From contig OZ316892.1 in the NCBI GenBank assembly GCA_973895155.1, forward strand, positions 2,976,001 through 3,040,000: a stretch of DNA of 64,000 nt, in the 5' to 3' direction. The DNA is from Marsupella aquatica. Its lineage: Eukaryota > Marchantiophyta. The translations under genes were made by a program, and so were the position numbers. This document shows positions 51,501 to 60,489 of the stretch, in pieces. The number at the start of each line of letters is the position of its first letter. Positions within the stretch are counted from its first letter, which is position 1. The notes beneath the pieces are model-generated. The model was not told the DNA's origin. It worked only from the letters and a program-made list of their open reading frames with translations, and ran no database searches.

Positions 51501-51969
51501 AGAGGAAGGTGATGCTCACTGAAAGACGTGATTACGTGGAATTTCGTCTAGAGCAACTAATCTGGGAAGTTTCCATACCCAATCTCTTAATAGTTGCCCG
51601 CCGTCGAAAGACAGTCAATTGCAAGAATTTTCTCAAAAGAAATGGCCCGTTGGTCATCTGTCAACGGGACCTTCAGAGATTCCAATCTTTGGATGTTTTT
51701 GAGGATGATACCATTACGCTGACCCGTGCCTCGTCAGGCATACTGTTGTCGTTCTTTCTCTTCCTGCGATTTTTTTCATCTGCCTCCCGCTCGACCTTCA
51801 TGGACTTCCATCTTGAGATTCTACTGTAGACTTTTTAAATGTGCCTGATCCACGATCTCGTCGGGCGGATACAATTAATCCTCGATGCCTTTGGACATTT
51901 GGACGCTCAATCCTGTACAAATTATGCACGGCCCCACCAGTCCCATCTTCGGCCCAACTCTACTCTAGT
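48532..51969. other. Intergenic region with a minisatellite
   Basis: Contains a ~130-165-bp tandem array (49438-50165), a C14 run at 50894-50907 and otherwise unremarkable sequence. Short frames at 50506-50779 and 51509-51829 show no recognisable domain. The latter (about 106 codons, partly hydrophobic at its end) is not supported by any motif. Confidence 0.5.
49438..50165. repeat. Tandem array, about 130-165-bp unit, five copies
   Basis: Units share GTTTGGCCTACAGAC, CATGCTGATCAGT.GGCCTC, GCATCCATCCATTGCATTTCCTATTCCAATGCAAGGAACTCA and CTATGTCTAAGCTACA. The two last units carry an added segment (GATTCAT.ATCCATTCAACCAGG...TACAATACA) that lengthens the period. Open frames across it are repeat artefacts. 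Confidence 0.88.
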
Positions 51970-52086
51970 TTGGGTGAGACCACAGTGCCGAACGAAAAAT
52001 GGACGATACTTATGGAAGCCTCGGAACGTATCCGAGTCTTCCATAAGTATTCTCAATTTTTCGTTCAGCACTGTGGTTTCTCCCAA
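51970..52086. ncRNA. 117-nt near-perfect hairpin, candidate miRNA precursor or foldback
   Basis: Two 56-nt arms (51970-52025 and 52031-52086) are complementary at 49 of 56 positions around a 5-nt loop (ACGTA). The arms start TTGGGTGAGACCACAGTGC and end GCACTGTGGTTTCTCCCAA. Mismatches are single and dispersed. No target duplication is visible outside the arms (CTAG/TGGAA). The length and pairing fit a young plant miRNA precursor or an inverted-repeat siRNA source; a MITE is the alternative. The hairpin itself is directly visible; transcription is inference. Confidence 0.5.
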
Positions 52087-52324
52087 TGGAAGGACATAGG
52101 ACTGGATACATGCCGCTTCTTGGCCTATGACAAAGACAGAGAACGGCACTTGAATCGAAGCACTGAAGCAACGGAAGACTCGTAAGTGTACCTCAAAAAA
52201 GTCTTCCCAGTTTTTAATTAGGTACAGTCGCAATGATGGACTCAAAAATTATGATTTCTGACCAAGGAGCCTGACAGACAGTTGCTTCCGCCCGAGAAGT
52301 AAGAATGTACATTTGTACTGTAAC

Positions 52325-52405
52325 CGTCTCCTGAACGTCAGCCATACATTACGCAGACTCTGTAGTCGTCTCCTGAACGTCAGCCATACATTACGCAGAC
52401 TCTGT
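52325..52405. repeat. 42-bp tandem duplication
   Basis: CGTCTCCTGAACGTCAGCC...CAGACTCTGT occurs twice, offset by 42 bp, without mismatch over 39 bp. Confidence 0.9.
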
Positions 52406-52954
52406 CAAGACACTACCGACATGTGAACTTCCTCCTATCACTTGTCCAAGACCTCTGTTCCTGAAAGAAGTCTGCTCATGTCCCTTAGTTTAATATTGCG
52501 CAGATCTTAAAATGTGAATTGCGAAATTTCCAAGTGTGATTGCGTGAGCTCAATCCACTACAGGAACGGATGGTTGCTTGCACTTCTCACCTGCAGTTTC
52601 TTTCAATTCAGAGGAGTGACGACAGTTAGATGAGGAGACAATCAGAGAGACGTGCTCTATCATCCGATTTCACACGACATCTTTCTGCTGCAGTCCTATT
52701 GCTGACTGTCTGCAATACTTGTTGCGTGACCTGTTGTTATCTGCACCCCCCCCCCCCCCCCCCCGATTAACACTTCTGATCTAGAGCAATGCTCGAGAAC
52801 TGGGGGAACTAGAGGTGGTCTACCGTGGATAGCTGCCTCGATTAAGGAAGAAAGCCGTGATTACTTTATCTGACCTTCAGGGAATCTAATTGCCGTTTGC
52901 AGCACCACAGCCCGTAGTTAGTTCGCTCACGATTCCGAACCTCACCTGTCGCTA

Positions 52955-53050
52955 CGCAGCTGCAGCGAAGCATGTACAGCGAAGGATAGTTACAGACTGG
53001 CTCACGTGCCGGTAGCGAGATGGAGAACGTTGGGACATACATGTGTCTTA
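52955..53050 (+). pseudogene. Degenerate copy of the alpha-kinase gene start
   Basis: AGCGAAGGATAGTTACAGACTGG...GTGCCGGTAGCGAGATGGAGAACGTTGGGACATACATGTGTC aligns with the sequence spanning the ATG of the alpha-kinase at 53341-53405. Shared blocks include CCGGT(A/G)GCGAGA and CG.TGGGACATA.ATGTGTC. The start codon position reads ATA here, and similarity stops after about 21 codons. Confidence 0.55.
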
Positions 53051-53347
53051 TAATTTAATAAGTGGCAGATTGTGAGATGCATTATCTGCGGGACTATCTG
53101 TGCAGTAAGTGCGAGTGACTGAGTGCGATTACGTTAGCTCAATCCATTACCGAAAAGGATCACGTTACTTGCTCCTCAACTCCAGGTCCATGATGCTGAA
53201 CAGGAACAACGCCAACTCTAACACCAGCACCCAAATTGTGGACCAACCTTTCATGAAGATCGTCTAGCCTACAGAACTGGAGACCCCGGTCAATTGGCTT
53301 GTACATTGCCATTAGTAGATTGATGCAGCAGAGAATTTTGAGCAAGG

Positions 53348-54112
53348 ATGGTCTTCGACTGGTCCAAGCTCCGGTGGCGAGAAGCAGAGCGCTGGGACAT
53401 AGATGTGTCAAACGTGACAGTGAGGCAGCTGTTGGATCTACTGGACGCCAACAAAAGGCTGAAGGCACACAAGCAGCAGAAGAAGCTGGACATAAAGATT
53501 GCTCCACACCACTTCGACAAAGGAGGGAAGCGATTGGTGTACGAGGCTCGAAAGAGGGTCTCTAGGCAGACCCACGTGGTCAGAATGGTGGCAAAGAGGT
53601 TCAAGAAGGGTTCCCATGACTTGTGCCTCTACGTTAGGCACTTGGAGCTGCAAGCCATCGGCAAGATTTTGGCCCGAGCCTTCAACCAGGCAGCGAGACA
53701 TCGGCTGCTGGCAAACAAGATCATGCGTCTGGAGTTTGCAAAAGTGGAGACGTTGCGTGTGAATGGCCATCACCATCACCTAGAGGTGTATAAACCAGGC
53801 CTCGTTGTGAAGTACAAGAGCAATGTTGCATACGGTGGGCACCATGAGCACTTCTCCAGAATTCTCCAGACCTTTTCTCACTGGACGTATCAGGAAACAT
53901 GGGGAAGGTTGATGCTGACAGATTTCAAAGGTGTGCATCTCCGGCACGATTTTCTACTGTCTGGCCTTGCACTCCACTATTGGACAAACGACCAGCGCTT
54001 TTACAACGCGGACAAGGGCAAAGAAGGAATGTTCACCTTCTTCAGGACTCACCGCTGCAACTCCCACTGCACCGTACTTGGACTACAACCTCACCGCCTC
54101 CAGCCCACGTGA
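53348..54112 (+). CDS. Alpha-kinase domain protein (MHCK/eEF2K family)
   Basis: A 254-codon uninterrupted frame that begins with ATG just after an in-frame TGA, so either this is an intronless gene or this is its complete last exon. Family blocks run in order: APHHFDKGGKRLVYEA (glycine-rich N-lobe), VAKRFKKG with the nucleotide-binding Lys near residue 83, YKPGLVVKYKSN (residues about 148-159), FSHWTYQETWGRLMLTDFKGV (about 176-195, with the Asp of the usual D-x-x-G), and FFRTHRCNSHCTVLGL (about 231-246), whose His-Cys-Cys are zinc ligands. The family phosphorylates Ser/Thr in helical or translation-factor substrates; the substrate here is unknown. Odd points: the usual TDP.IH stretch is replaced by RHDFLLSGLALH, and the GNLG..G loop by ADKGKEG, so activity is uncertain. 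It is only the catalytic domain, with no vWA, SEL1 or WD repeats nearby. Confidence 0.82.
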   Translation: MVFDWSKLRWREAERWDIDVSNVTVRQLLDLLDANKRLKAHKQQKKLDIKIAPHHFDKGGKRLVYEARKRVSRQTHVVRMVAKRFKKGSHDLCLYVRHLELQAIGKILARAFNQAARHRLLANKIMRLEFAKVETLRVNGHHHHLEVYKPGLVVKYKSNVAYGGHHEHFSRILQTFSHWTYQETWGRLMLTDFKGVHLRHDFLLSGLALHYWTNDQRFYNADKGKEGMFTFFRTHRCNSHCTVLGLQPHRLQPT

Positions 54113-56548
54113 GGAATTAGATCTTCAGACTCATGGGCAACCTTAGTCATTCACACACAGACCCACACACGCTGGGTAGGTTGAACTAAAGCATCTACAG
54201 GTAGCTTTGTTCGGTGTACATTATTCAGAAGCATTGAAGTTTGGTAGTTTTCACGATCGTCAGCGAAAGTACACCAATGGTTGATTGAATCGATTAAATT
54301 TTGTTATGGTCCTTGAATTCACGAAAACTGGAGGCTCATCAACCATTTGGCCCAGACAGCTAAGACCTTCACCACCATCTACGTGCCCTTTTCAGCTGTA
54401 ACTACAGTATGTAATTTGTAGCAAATGGATTCATGAACCTTCAATTCACGCCAATAATTCAGGCAAACAAGCGATCTAGGCTCATTGGTCACCAGTCTGG
54501 TCCTGGCTGGACCATCAAAACATTCGTATTAAAACGTAGCATCACATGTGATTTAGCGATGAGACGTGACCCACAGAATTGCCCTTCAGAATGATCGGCT
54601 GCTATTATGCAAATTTTAACAGCTGACTGGGCTCACTGGAAATTTTCTTTTCCGGCCATTGCATGCATTGATTTCAAAGGAACTAGAGCCCCAGTGTTTG
54701 GATACCCGACGGCCGGCTTGATTTTGCCAAGTAAACCTTGCATGGGGAATGGGCAATTTCTCTAGCCGGAAGATTACTTACAGCAGTTAGCAATCTGAAT
54801 TAATCGACTTCAAGGCTATCAACTTCGGTCGAGGTATTACGAGATTTGAGGATTGAGGCCCGGATTGAGGTTGAGACATTGGCCTGCTGAATCAAAAGTG
54901 TATCACTTCTCTCCTCTATTTCGCTCTACTTGTCAGTTTCTGTGGACTTGTTGCGCATCATGGATGTGCCAGAGCTCAAAGGAGATTTAACTGACAGTGC
55001 ACAAATGATTTGGATATTGTAGAGTCAAAACAGCTTGTACGAAATTATCTCCTGGCTGAGTGAGTCATTTTGTCAAACTTTTCTTACTAGCACGTGCAAT
55101 GACAGTAGACTAAGAGCTAAACGAGCAACGTTTATCACATGATCGATTGATCTCTCGATTAGGGACTCTCAGAGTTGATGGACCTTAACTCTAGTTATGG
55201 GTTTGGGACACAAAATCTATTAATTAGGGCATCTCAGAGAATTAGACCTCAACTCTGTACTTATGGGTTTGGGACACAAAAAGTTACACACTACCAAATT
55301 CATAGTAAGTCCAACTTTTTGCCATAAAAATTGGTTGTGTCCGGGTACCATTGGCCACTGCAGAGGCTAGTGAAAGATAAAATAAAATAAACCTCAGATA
55401 CATATTAACCATGTGACAAAGTTATGGACATTCAGCCATCATCCTTAATTTTGAAGCTTTGAGGCACCCTATTGATTGTGAATAGTTTTGGTTTAAAACC
55501 ACTAACTTTTTTTTATAATGTTCAAGATGGGATTTTAAAGACCCTAATGATCTTTCACATTTTTAAGTCTTTTGTTAGAACCCATAAAACCACCATATAA
55601 TTTTTCATGTATGGGGTTCCAACTTAAGATGGCTAGAATAAATAATTTGAAGAATCAGTTTTTCCTTAACATCAGAAGGCGAGAGGTTGAGACATTAGGG
55701 TAGGCAGAAGACAATCCTGTGTGGCAGTGAGATCTTCACATCATATTTTGGAAACACTTGTCTGGATTCATAGAGGTGGGAGTAAAGGCCATTGTTTCTT
55801 CAACGATTTCCTCAATAATAGCTCAGTAAATGTCTGGCAAATGTTGCAGTCAACCAACCAGTAAGTTTGCTGAGGCAGTTTGGGGTTTGGTAATTTCTTC
55901 TTGTTAGTCTTTTGTCCCTAGGGGTGGGTAGATGCAAAACCTTGGAGAATTTGGAGTGCTTAAATTCTAAGTTCTAATAAGAGGGTCATCCCAAGGTTGA
56001 CCATCCACCTCCTTGGATAAGGACTTAATTTATAAACTATTGAAGAATTGAGAGAAGCTAATTGTATGGGATCTCCATCCAAACTTAAGCTAATATGGGA
56101 TCCCAACATCCATTGTGTCTGACAAAAAACTGTGTCATTCTAAATGTGTGTCATCCAAGTGAAATGCATGTTTCCAAGCCCAGTTCACAAGTCATATCAT
56201 AGGAGCAAAAAGTATCGTGGGCAGGATTCTTGGGAGATCATATCCAAGCCTATCTTGACTCCCAATATTAGAGGATAGGACGTGTCTTTCATACATGTAT
56301 ATCATACAAGGTTTATTTTTTAAGACCTATATCAGGTTAGATGGTTCACAAAGAAAGAGAAATGAAAGTACAAACATGAGTACAAAACAAAACAATGGAA
56401 AAAACAGAGGGAACCAAAGATATAGAGGCATTAATCAAAGAACCAAACTTCACGGCAGCTTAATTACCTCTCCGCATTGCCAACATCTTGCTTCACTTTT
56501 GTAGATTACAAAAAGATTGGTTCATTAGACTGATAAAAGGAGAGCAGT
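54113..56548. other. Intergenic region
   Basis: No gene is recognised. Two tandem copies of a ~70-bp unit lie at 55152-55285, and the following ~170 bp resemble 61220-61440. The rest is AT-rich sequence with nothing I can identify. Confidence 0.5.
55152..55285 (+). repeat. Tandem duplication, about 70-bp unit
   Basis: Both copies contain ATTAGGG..TCTCAGAG, ACCT(T/C)AACTCT and TTATGGGTTTGGGACACAAAA. A related block (GTTGATGGACTTTAATTCTC...GTTATGG) occurs at about 61180-61215. Confidence 0.8.
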
Positions 56549-57052
56549 TCACAATGTAAGGGTTCCTTTGATAGTTTTCTGAAGGTGTGGCCAAATTGTC
56601 ATCAAGATCCACCTCTTGAGCGAGTCTGGCTGTTTCCGCCCCTTCATGTACAACCAAGCTCCACCATTGTTCACAACCCATCTCACCTCCCTCTGGTCAT
56701 TCAGCCAAGGGAACCTCCATCCACTCTCCATATATCTAGGTTCCCATGATGTGAAAGTCATTACATTGTTATGCTCATCTCTAACTGTGCAGAAGAATTT
56801 GGCCAGGTGGGCGGGAGTGAGGTCATCAAAAGGAAATGTGTAGTCCACCAGATCAGGATTGACATGCCTCTCCTTCATTATGTACACATGATCTTCAGAC
56901 TCACAAAACACCTCAATTCCAGCCTCAAGATCTGTGGTAATCATCATTCGGTAACGGTCGTGACAATTCGCTGTGGGAATCACACTCACGGCTAAAGTAG
57001 CCACAATAATTGTTGTCATGACCAAAGACACAGGAATTCTTTGGCTTCCCAT
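56549..57052 (-). CDS. Small secreted protein, possibly S-protein homologue-like
   Basis: A 167-codon frame with a true ATG. The N-terminus (MTTIIVATLAVSVIPTANC after a short basic start) is a good signal peptide, predicting secretion. The mature part has two spaced cysteines (EVFCESED and KFFCTVRD), several aromatics (FTSWEPRY, WRFPWLND) and a C-terminal VVNNGGAWLYMKG. That layout, about 110-140 residues with a paired Cys and a final aromatic beta-strand, recalls the plant self-incompatibility S1 (SPH) family. The match is weak and I would not assign function from it. A short frame of unknown nature (57177-57410) begins 124 bp away on the opposite strand. Confidence 0.5.
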   Translation of the reverse strand: MGSQRIPVSLVMTTIIVATLAVSVIPTANCHDRYRMMITTDLEAGIEVFCESEDHVYIMKERHVNPDLVDYTFPFDDLTPAHLAKFFCTVRDEHNNVMTFTSWEPRYMESGWRFPWLNDQREVRWVVNNGGAWLYMKGRKQPDSLKRWILMTIWPHLQKTIKGTLTL

Positions 57053-57176
57053 AATTGTTGGTTTTAAGCTAGTAGCGGATTGAATGTTGCATGTTCTGAT
57101 CCACCTTGTTGAACTGATGGCTTACTTTGGAGATCTTATCAAAGGCTGTATAAAGCAATAATGAGGGATCCAGTTG

Positions 57177-57410
57177 ATGTACATAGGTGATCAAAAAGGC
57201 ATGCCTGGATGGTTCCAGGAGATGAAAGAACAGGTTAATTGGTTCAAAGCTTGTCTAAGCACCTTTGACCTGAAATTCTGGTTCACTCTGAATTATGTCA
57301 TGCCAGGGGGATATTACCCAGATAATTTGTTGGAAGCTATTTTGACCTGGTACAACAAGAATTATGGAGTGTCTACAAAGGACAGTACCATCAGAGACTA
57401 TCATAGCTAA
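57177..57410 (+). CDS. Uncharacterised short ORF
   Basis: A 77-codon frame from ATG (MYIGDQKGMPGWFQEM...) rich in Trp, Phe and Tyr. I do not recognise it. It is divergent to the secreted protein gene at 56549-57052. It could be a small gene, an exon of a larger one or chance; the composition (LTWYNKNYGVS) is more protein-like than most short frames in the window. Confidence 0.25.
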   Translation: MYIGDQKGMPGWFQEMKEQVNWFKACLSTFDLKFWFTLNYVMPGGYYPDNLLEAILTWYNKNYGVSTKDSTIRDYHS

Positions 57411-58593
57411 AACAGTGATTTCAATTGTGACTTAAAACAATCACATAGGGAGAAAGAAATATTTTACATACATCCAAGGAAAGTGCAGAATGCTCAAGAT
57501 ACAATCAAGCAAAACCAGCTAGTGCAAAAGGCATACAGTAGGAGAACATGGGACTTTATCATACACACCCAGGAGTTGTCAGAATGAGACTCAAGAAAAG
57601 CGCTAGCTTCCTAGTAACTATGCATCAAAATGTGGTAATATATGGTGTGCACTCGATGATTTAAATGGAATAATTAGGTTTATCATGGTATGGAGTGATG
57701 TTGTCCACCGTACATAGTCATATTTTCATGTGCCATTACTGGGACGCAAACCAATAAAACCTAAAGCCGGGCCTTAAAGACTCCGCCCCTCAAAGAAGGA
57801 AAGAAATTCAAACCAGTTTATATAATTACTGCCTATGATAGAGTTAGCATGATTGTCAGTTGTGTTTGCAGCTGAGCAGGACTTTGATTATTGTTGTGAA
57901 TGAAGAAAATGTCAACTTAAACGCGGCCCACGGCTAAAATGTTGTTGACCTGACCTTCAATCTGAACCTCTAGCCCACCTATGTAGAGATGGCATGCATG
58001 TCAATTATGAGGTCTCACTCTTATTGCATATTGCAACAATAAATTATTGTTCATCAGGTCTGGATGAAACGTCACGATGACTGTGATACGTCATAGACAT
58101 CAAAATTCAATGTCTATTCGTTTAACCATGATTTGTTGTTGGGCAAGTTAACCCTAATTTTGTTTCAGTCTGCCAAATTCTATGATTCCTAGCATACCAG
58201 GACAGATTCCAACTTTCACAAAAAATAGAGAGTGACAGACAATTCAGCTCATTAAAAACTCAAACCTCCGTTAACAGCAACAAAATATAATTATGCAGGA
58301 ACAAAATTAAATTTCAAAGCAAACCTCACTAAACTTACAGTCAAATTTCTGTTGACTTGTAAAATCTGTACCTCCTGACTAGACTCAAAGAAGACAATGT
58401 AAGTTCATGAAATCTATTGATCAGTATTTTGACACAAAAGTTGTATATTTTGCTGAATTCAGTCAGTGGTCAATGAGGTAGTCAACTGAAAATTTCAATG
58501 ACCAACCAGAGAAAACAGCCATGAGGTGGTAATTGACAAACCAGTGACAGCATAACAACAATGCACTTACTGATAGACTAGAGAAAGATCATC
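57411..58593. other. Intergenic region, nothing recognised
   Basis: AT-rich sequence without repeats, RNA signals or coding similarity that I can identify. Confidence 0.5.
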
Positions 58594-58820
58594 ATGGCAG
58601 TGGCAGAGTGGAAGTGGAAGTGAGGACTAATTTTGGGAATTGGAGGGTTCAGCACTGTGTATGTGGCAACAAAGGAGGACAAAGGTCTCCACTTTGGGGT
58701 GAAGGCTGTGGCAATGAAAGCTTGAATGTGATTATTTTGAGGTGAAGTCTTGAGAGGTGCAGCTCCAGAACGAGATCAAGTTGTTGGAAAACTTCAGTCC
58801 AAATACATTGTTAGGTTAGT
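58594..58820 (+). pseudogene. MAP3K-like protein kinase fragment
   Basis: An ATG at 58594 opens MAVAEWKWK, then an in-frame TGA, then ILGIGGFSTVYVAT (glycine-rich loop G-x-G-x-x-S-x-V) and GVKAVAMKA (the position of the VAxK lysine). After further stops, LQNEIKLLENF (helix C with its Glu) appears in a second frame and QSKYIVRL in the first, so at least one frameshift separates them. The arrangement resembles the N-lobe of intronless plant MEKK-type MAP kinase kinase kinases. Nothing of the C-lobe is seen downstream, so this is a broken fragment. Confidence 0.6.
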
Positions 58821-59160
58821 TTTTGAAATTTCTTAATTTCCTATTTTAGGTAAGAGAGACCGGGTCATCTACTCTGTCCTTTACCTTAGTTTCCGATCTC
58901 ACCCTCCATATTGCTCATGAGATTACTCACTTTTACCCTAGCCTGGGGTACACTGTGCACCCATCATTCCTGCTCATGACTCTTTGGCCTACTTGAGTGC
59001 TTTGCATTCATTGAAGTTCATTTCAATAATTTTTTGGTCCTGGCTCTGTCTTTACAACAAAATGTGGCCCTCATGCTCTCATGCCCCCACTCCCCCCCCC
59101 CCCTCTCACACACACACAATTTCACACAATTGGAAATTCAGCCTACCCTTAGAGCATCTT
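58821..59160. other. Short intergenic gap
   Basis: Contains a C12 run (59092-59103) followed by a CA repeat. I see nothing else. Confidence 0.5.
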
Positions 59161-59490
59161 TGTTGAACAATGAACCCCTCATAGATAACATGCACAGGTG
59201 AAAGATCGAACAAGCAAGTGACCGTCTACACGAGAGTCTACACAAGAGATACATAGTTCACCTCTCTAGAGGTTGTGTCCATGGGAACACACAAACAAAC
59301 TTGACTGCACTCTAGGCTGTACCAAATCTCTATCGTGATATATCTCTCAAATAGCTCTGTAATAATTATGAGTCTCAGTTCAAGTCATAAACTCCTACAA
59401 ACTAGTGCATATACTAAGTATCATATCTAGCCTTCATCAAGTACCTGAGTACAGTTAGACTAACTACAGTTATATAGGAACTCTAGACCC
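59161..59490 (-). repeat. Diverged solo-LTR-like relative of the Copia LTR
   Basis: Begins TGTTGAACAA and shares, in order, ACAAGAGATACATAGTTCACCTC, GTCCATGGGAACACACAA, ACTGCACTCTAGGC, TATCTCTCAAATAGCTC and AGTTAGACTAAC with the LTRs at 25718 and 33545. No internal retrotransposon sequence or second LTR is adjacent. The distal end is not well defined, and no target duplication can be assigned. Confidence 0.75.
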
Positions 59491-60489
59491 AAGAGTAAAG
59501 GCCAAACCATCTTCAACCCTTAGTGTGTAATTGACTAGATGTTGATTGAACCCACTAACCAAAATGTCCAATCCATTTAGTGCAAGCATACTGGATTTGT
59601 ATTTGGAAGACAATAGACACTTCTGACTTTCTATTGGATTCTTTGCTAGGTTTTCAAGATTTAGGTCCATGATTTTGCATGGTAACAAGTAAACATGATT
59701 CATCCATTCCCACAATGTTGGGAAAGAAATTAAAAGGTTTCAATCGGGGTTTCAATTAGTAGGATGATGTAAAAATGATACTACAGTAACAAAAAAGTAT
59801 GAACTTTCATGGAGATGCATTTTGGACACTTGAGGTACCTACAACAACTCATGACAAGCCCAAATTATGGGGCGCCATGCCCTAAGTATTAAGCATAAAA
59901 AATCAGAATACAAAGGAAGAGATGTCATTTTTGTCACTGTAACTATATTAGTTACCTTTTGAGTGTTTTTAAATTGTTTACTATGTAATTATTTTGATAA
60001 CTGTATCTAAAATAATGTAAGTAAGTAACAGCTTACACCTGATCCTCTCTCTTTCAATTAGAGAGATACCAACGAGAGATGATTGTGAACAGGGCCTAAA
60101 ATGCTTCCTAGGTTGGGGATTCTTTGATTCAATTGTTCATTCTTCATTGATCAGGGTATTATATCAAAAAACTATTTTGCATAAATAAAAAATTTACCTC
60201 TTTGTTTCATTTCTCTCAGCCAAAACATTTAGTGATTTTTGGGCATTTCATTGACACCAGTACCCCCAACACATAGGCTAGCAGAAAACAAGTTTTCCTA
60301 GCATTTGGCCAGCATAAAGCTTATAGATTGGAGTCGAATATTGCATCTCCCCCCAACATCCCCAAACGGCCAGCTTAATTTTCCTAACCACACATGTGAA
60401 ACGTCAAGTTGCTGAGCTGGGCGCCAGATTTTTAAAAATTATTTATGGTTTTGACGAAGCTACTGTAGTAACTACGTTAACATGTGGTG
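59491..60489. other. Intergenic region, nothing recognised
   Basis: AT-rich with no family resemblance in any frame. Confidence 0.5.

Larger units (their letters stand above)
52087..53347. other. Region upstream of the alpha-kinase ORF
   Basis: Contains a 42-bp tandem duplication (52325-52405), a C19 run (52746-52764) and a degenerate fragment of the alpha-kinase 5' end (about 52955-53050). A segment at about 52536-52590 and one at about 53124-53180 (GATT.CGT.AGCTCAATCCA.TAC) are also related to each other. Promoter elements are not defined. Open frames on the minus strand here are shadows. Confidence 0.5.

Noticed and set aside
51841-52185. 114-codon frame across the hairpin
   Set aside because: It reads through both arms of the inverted repeat and shows no domain; the hairpin explains the structure better.
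53160-53779. Minus-strand frames opposite the alpha-kinase
   Set aside because: They are antisense shadows of the conserved plus-strand coding sequence.
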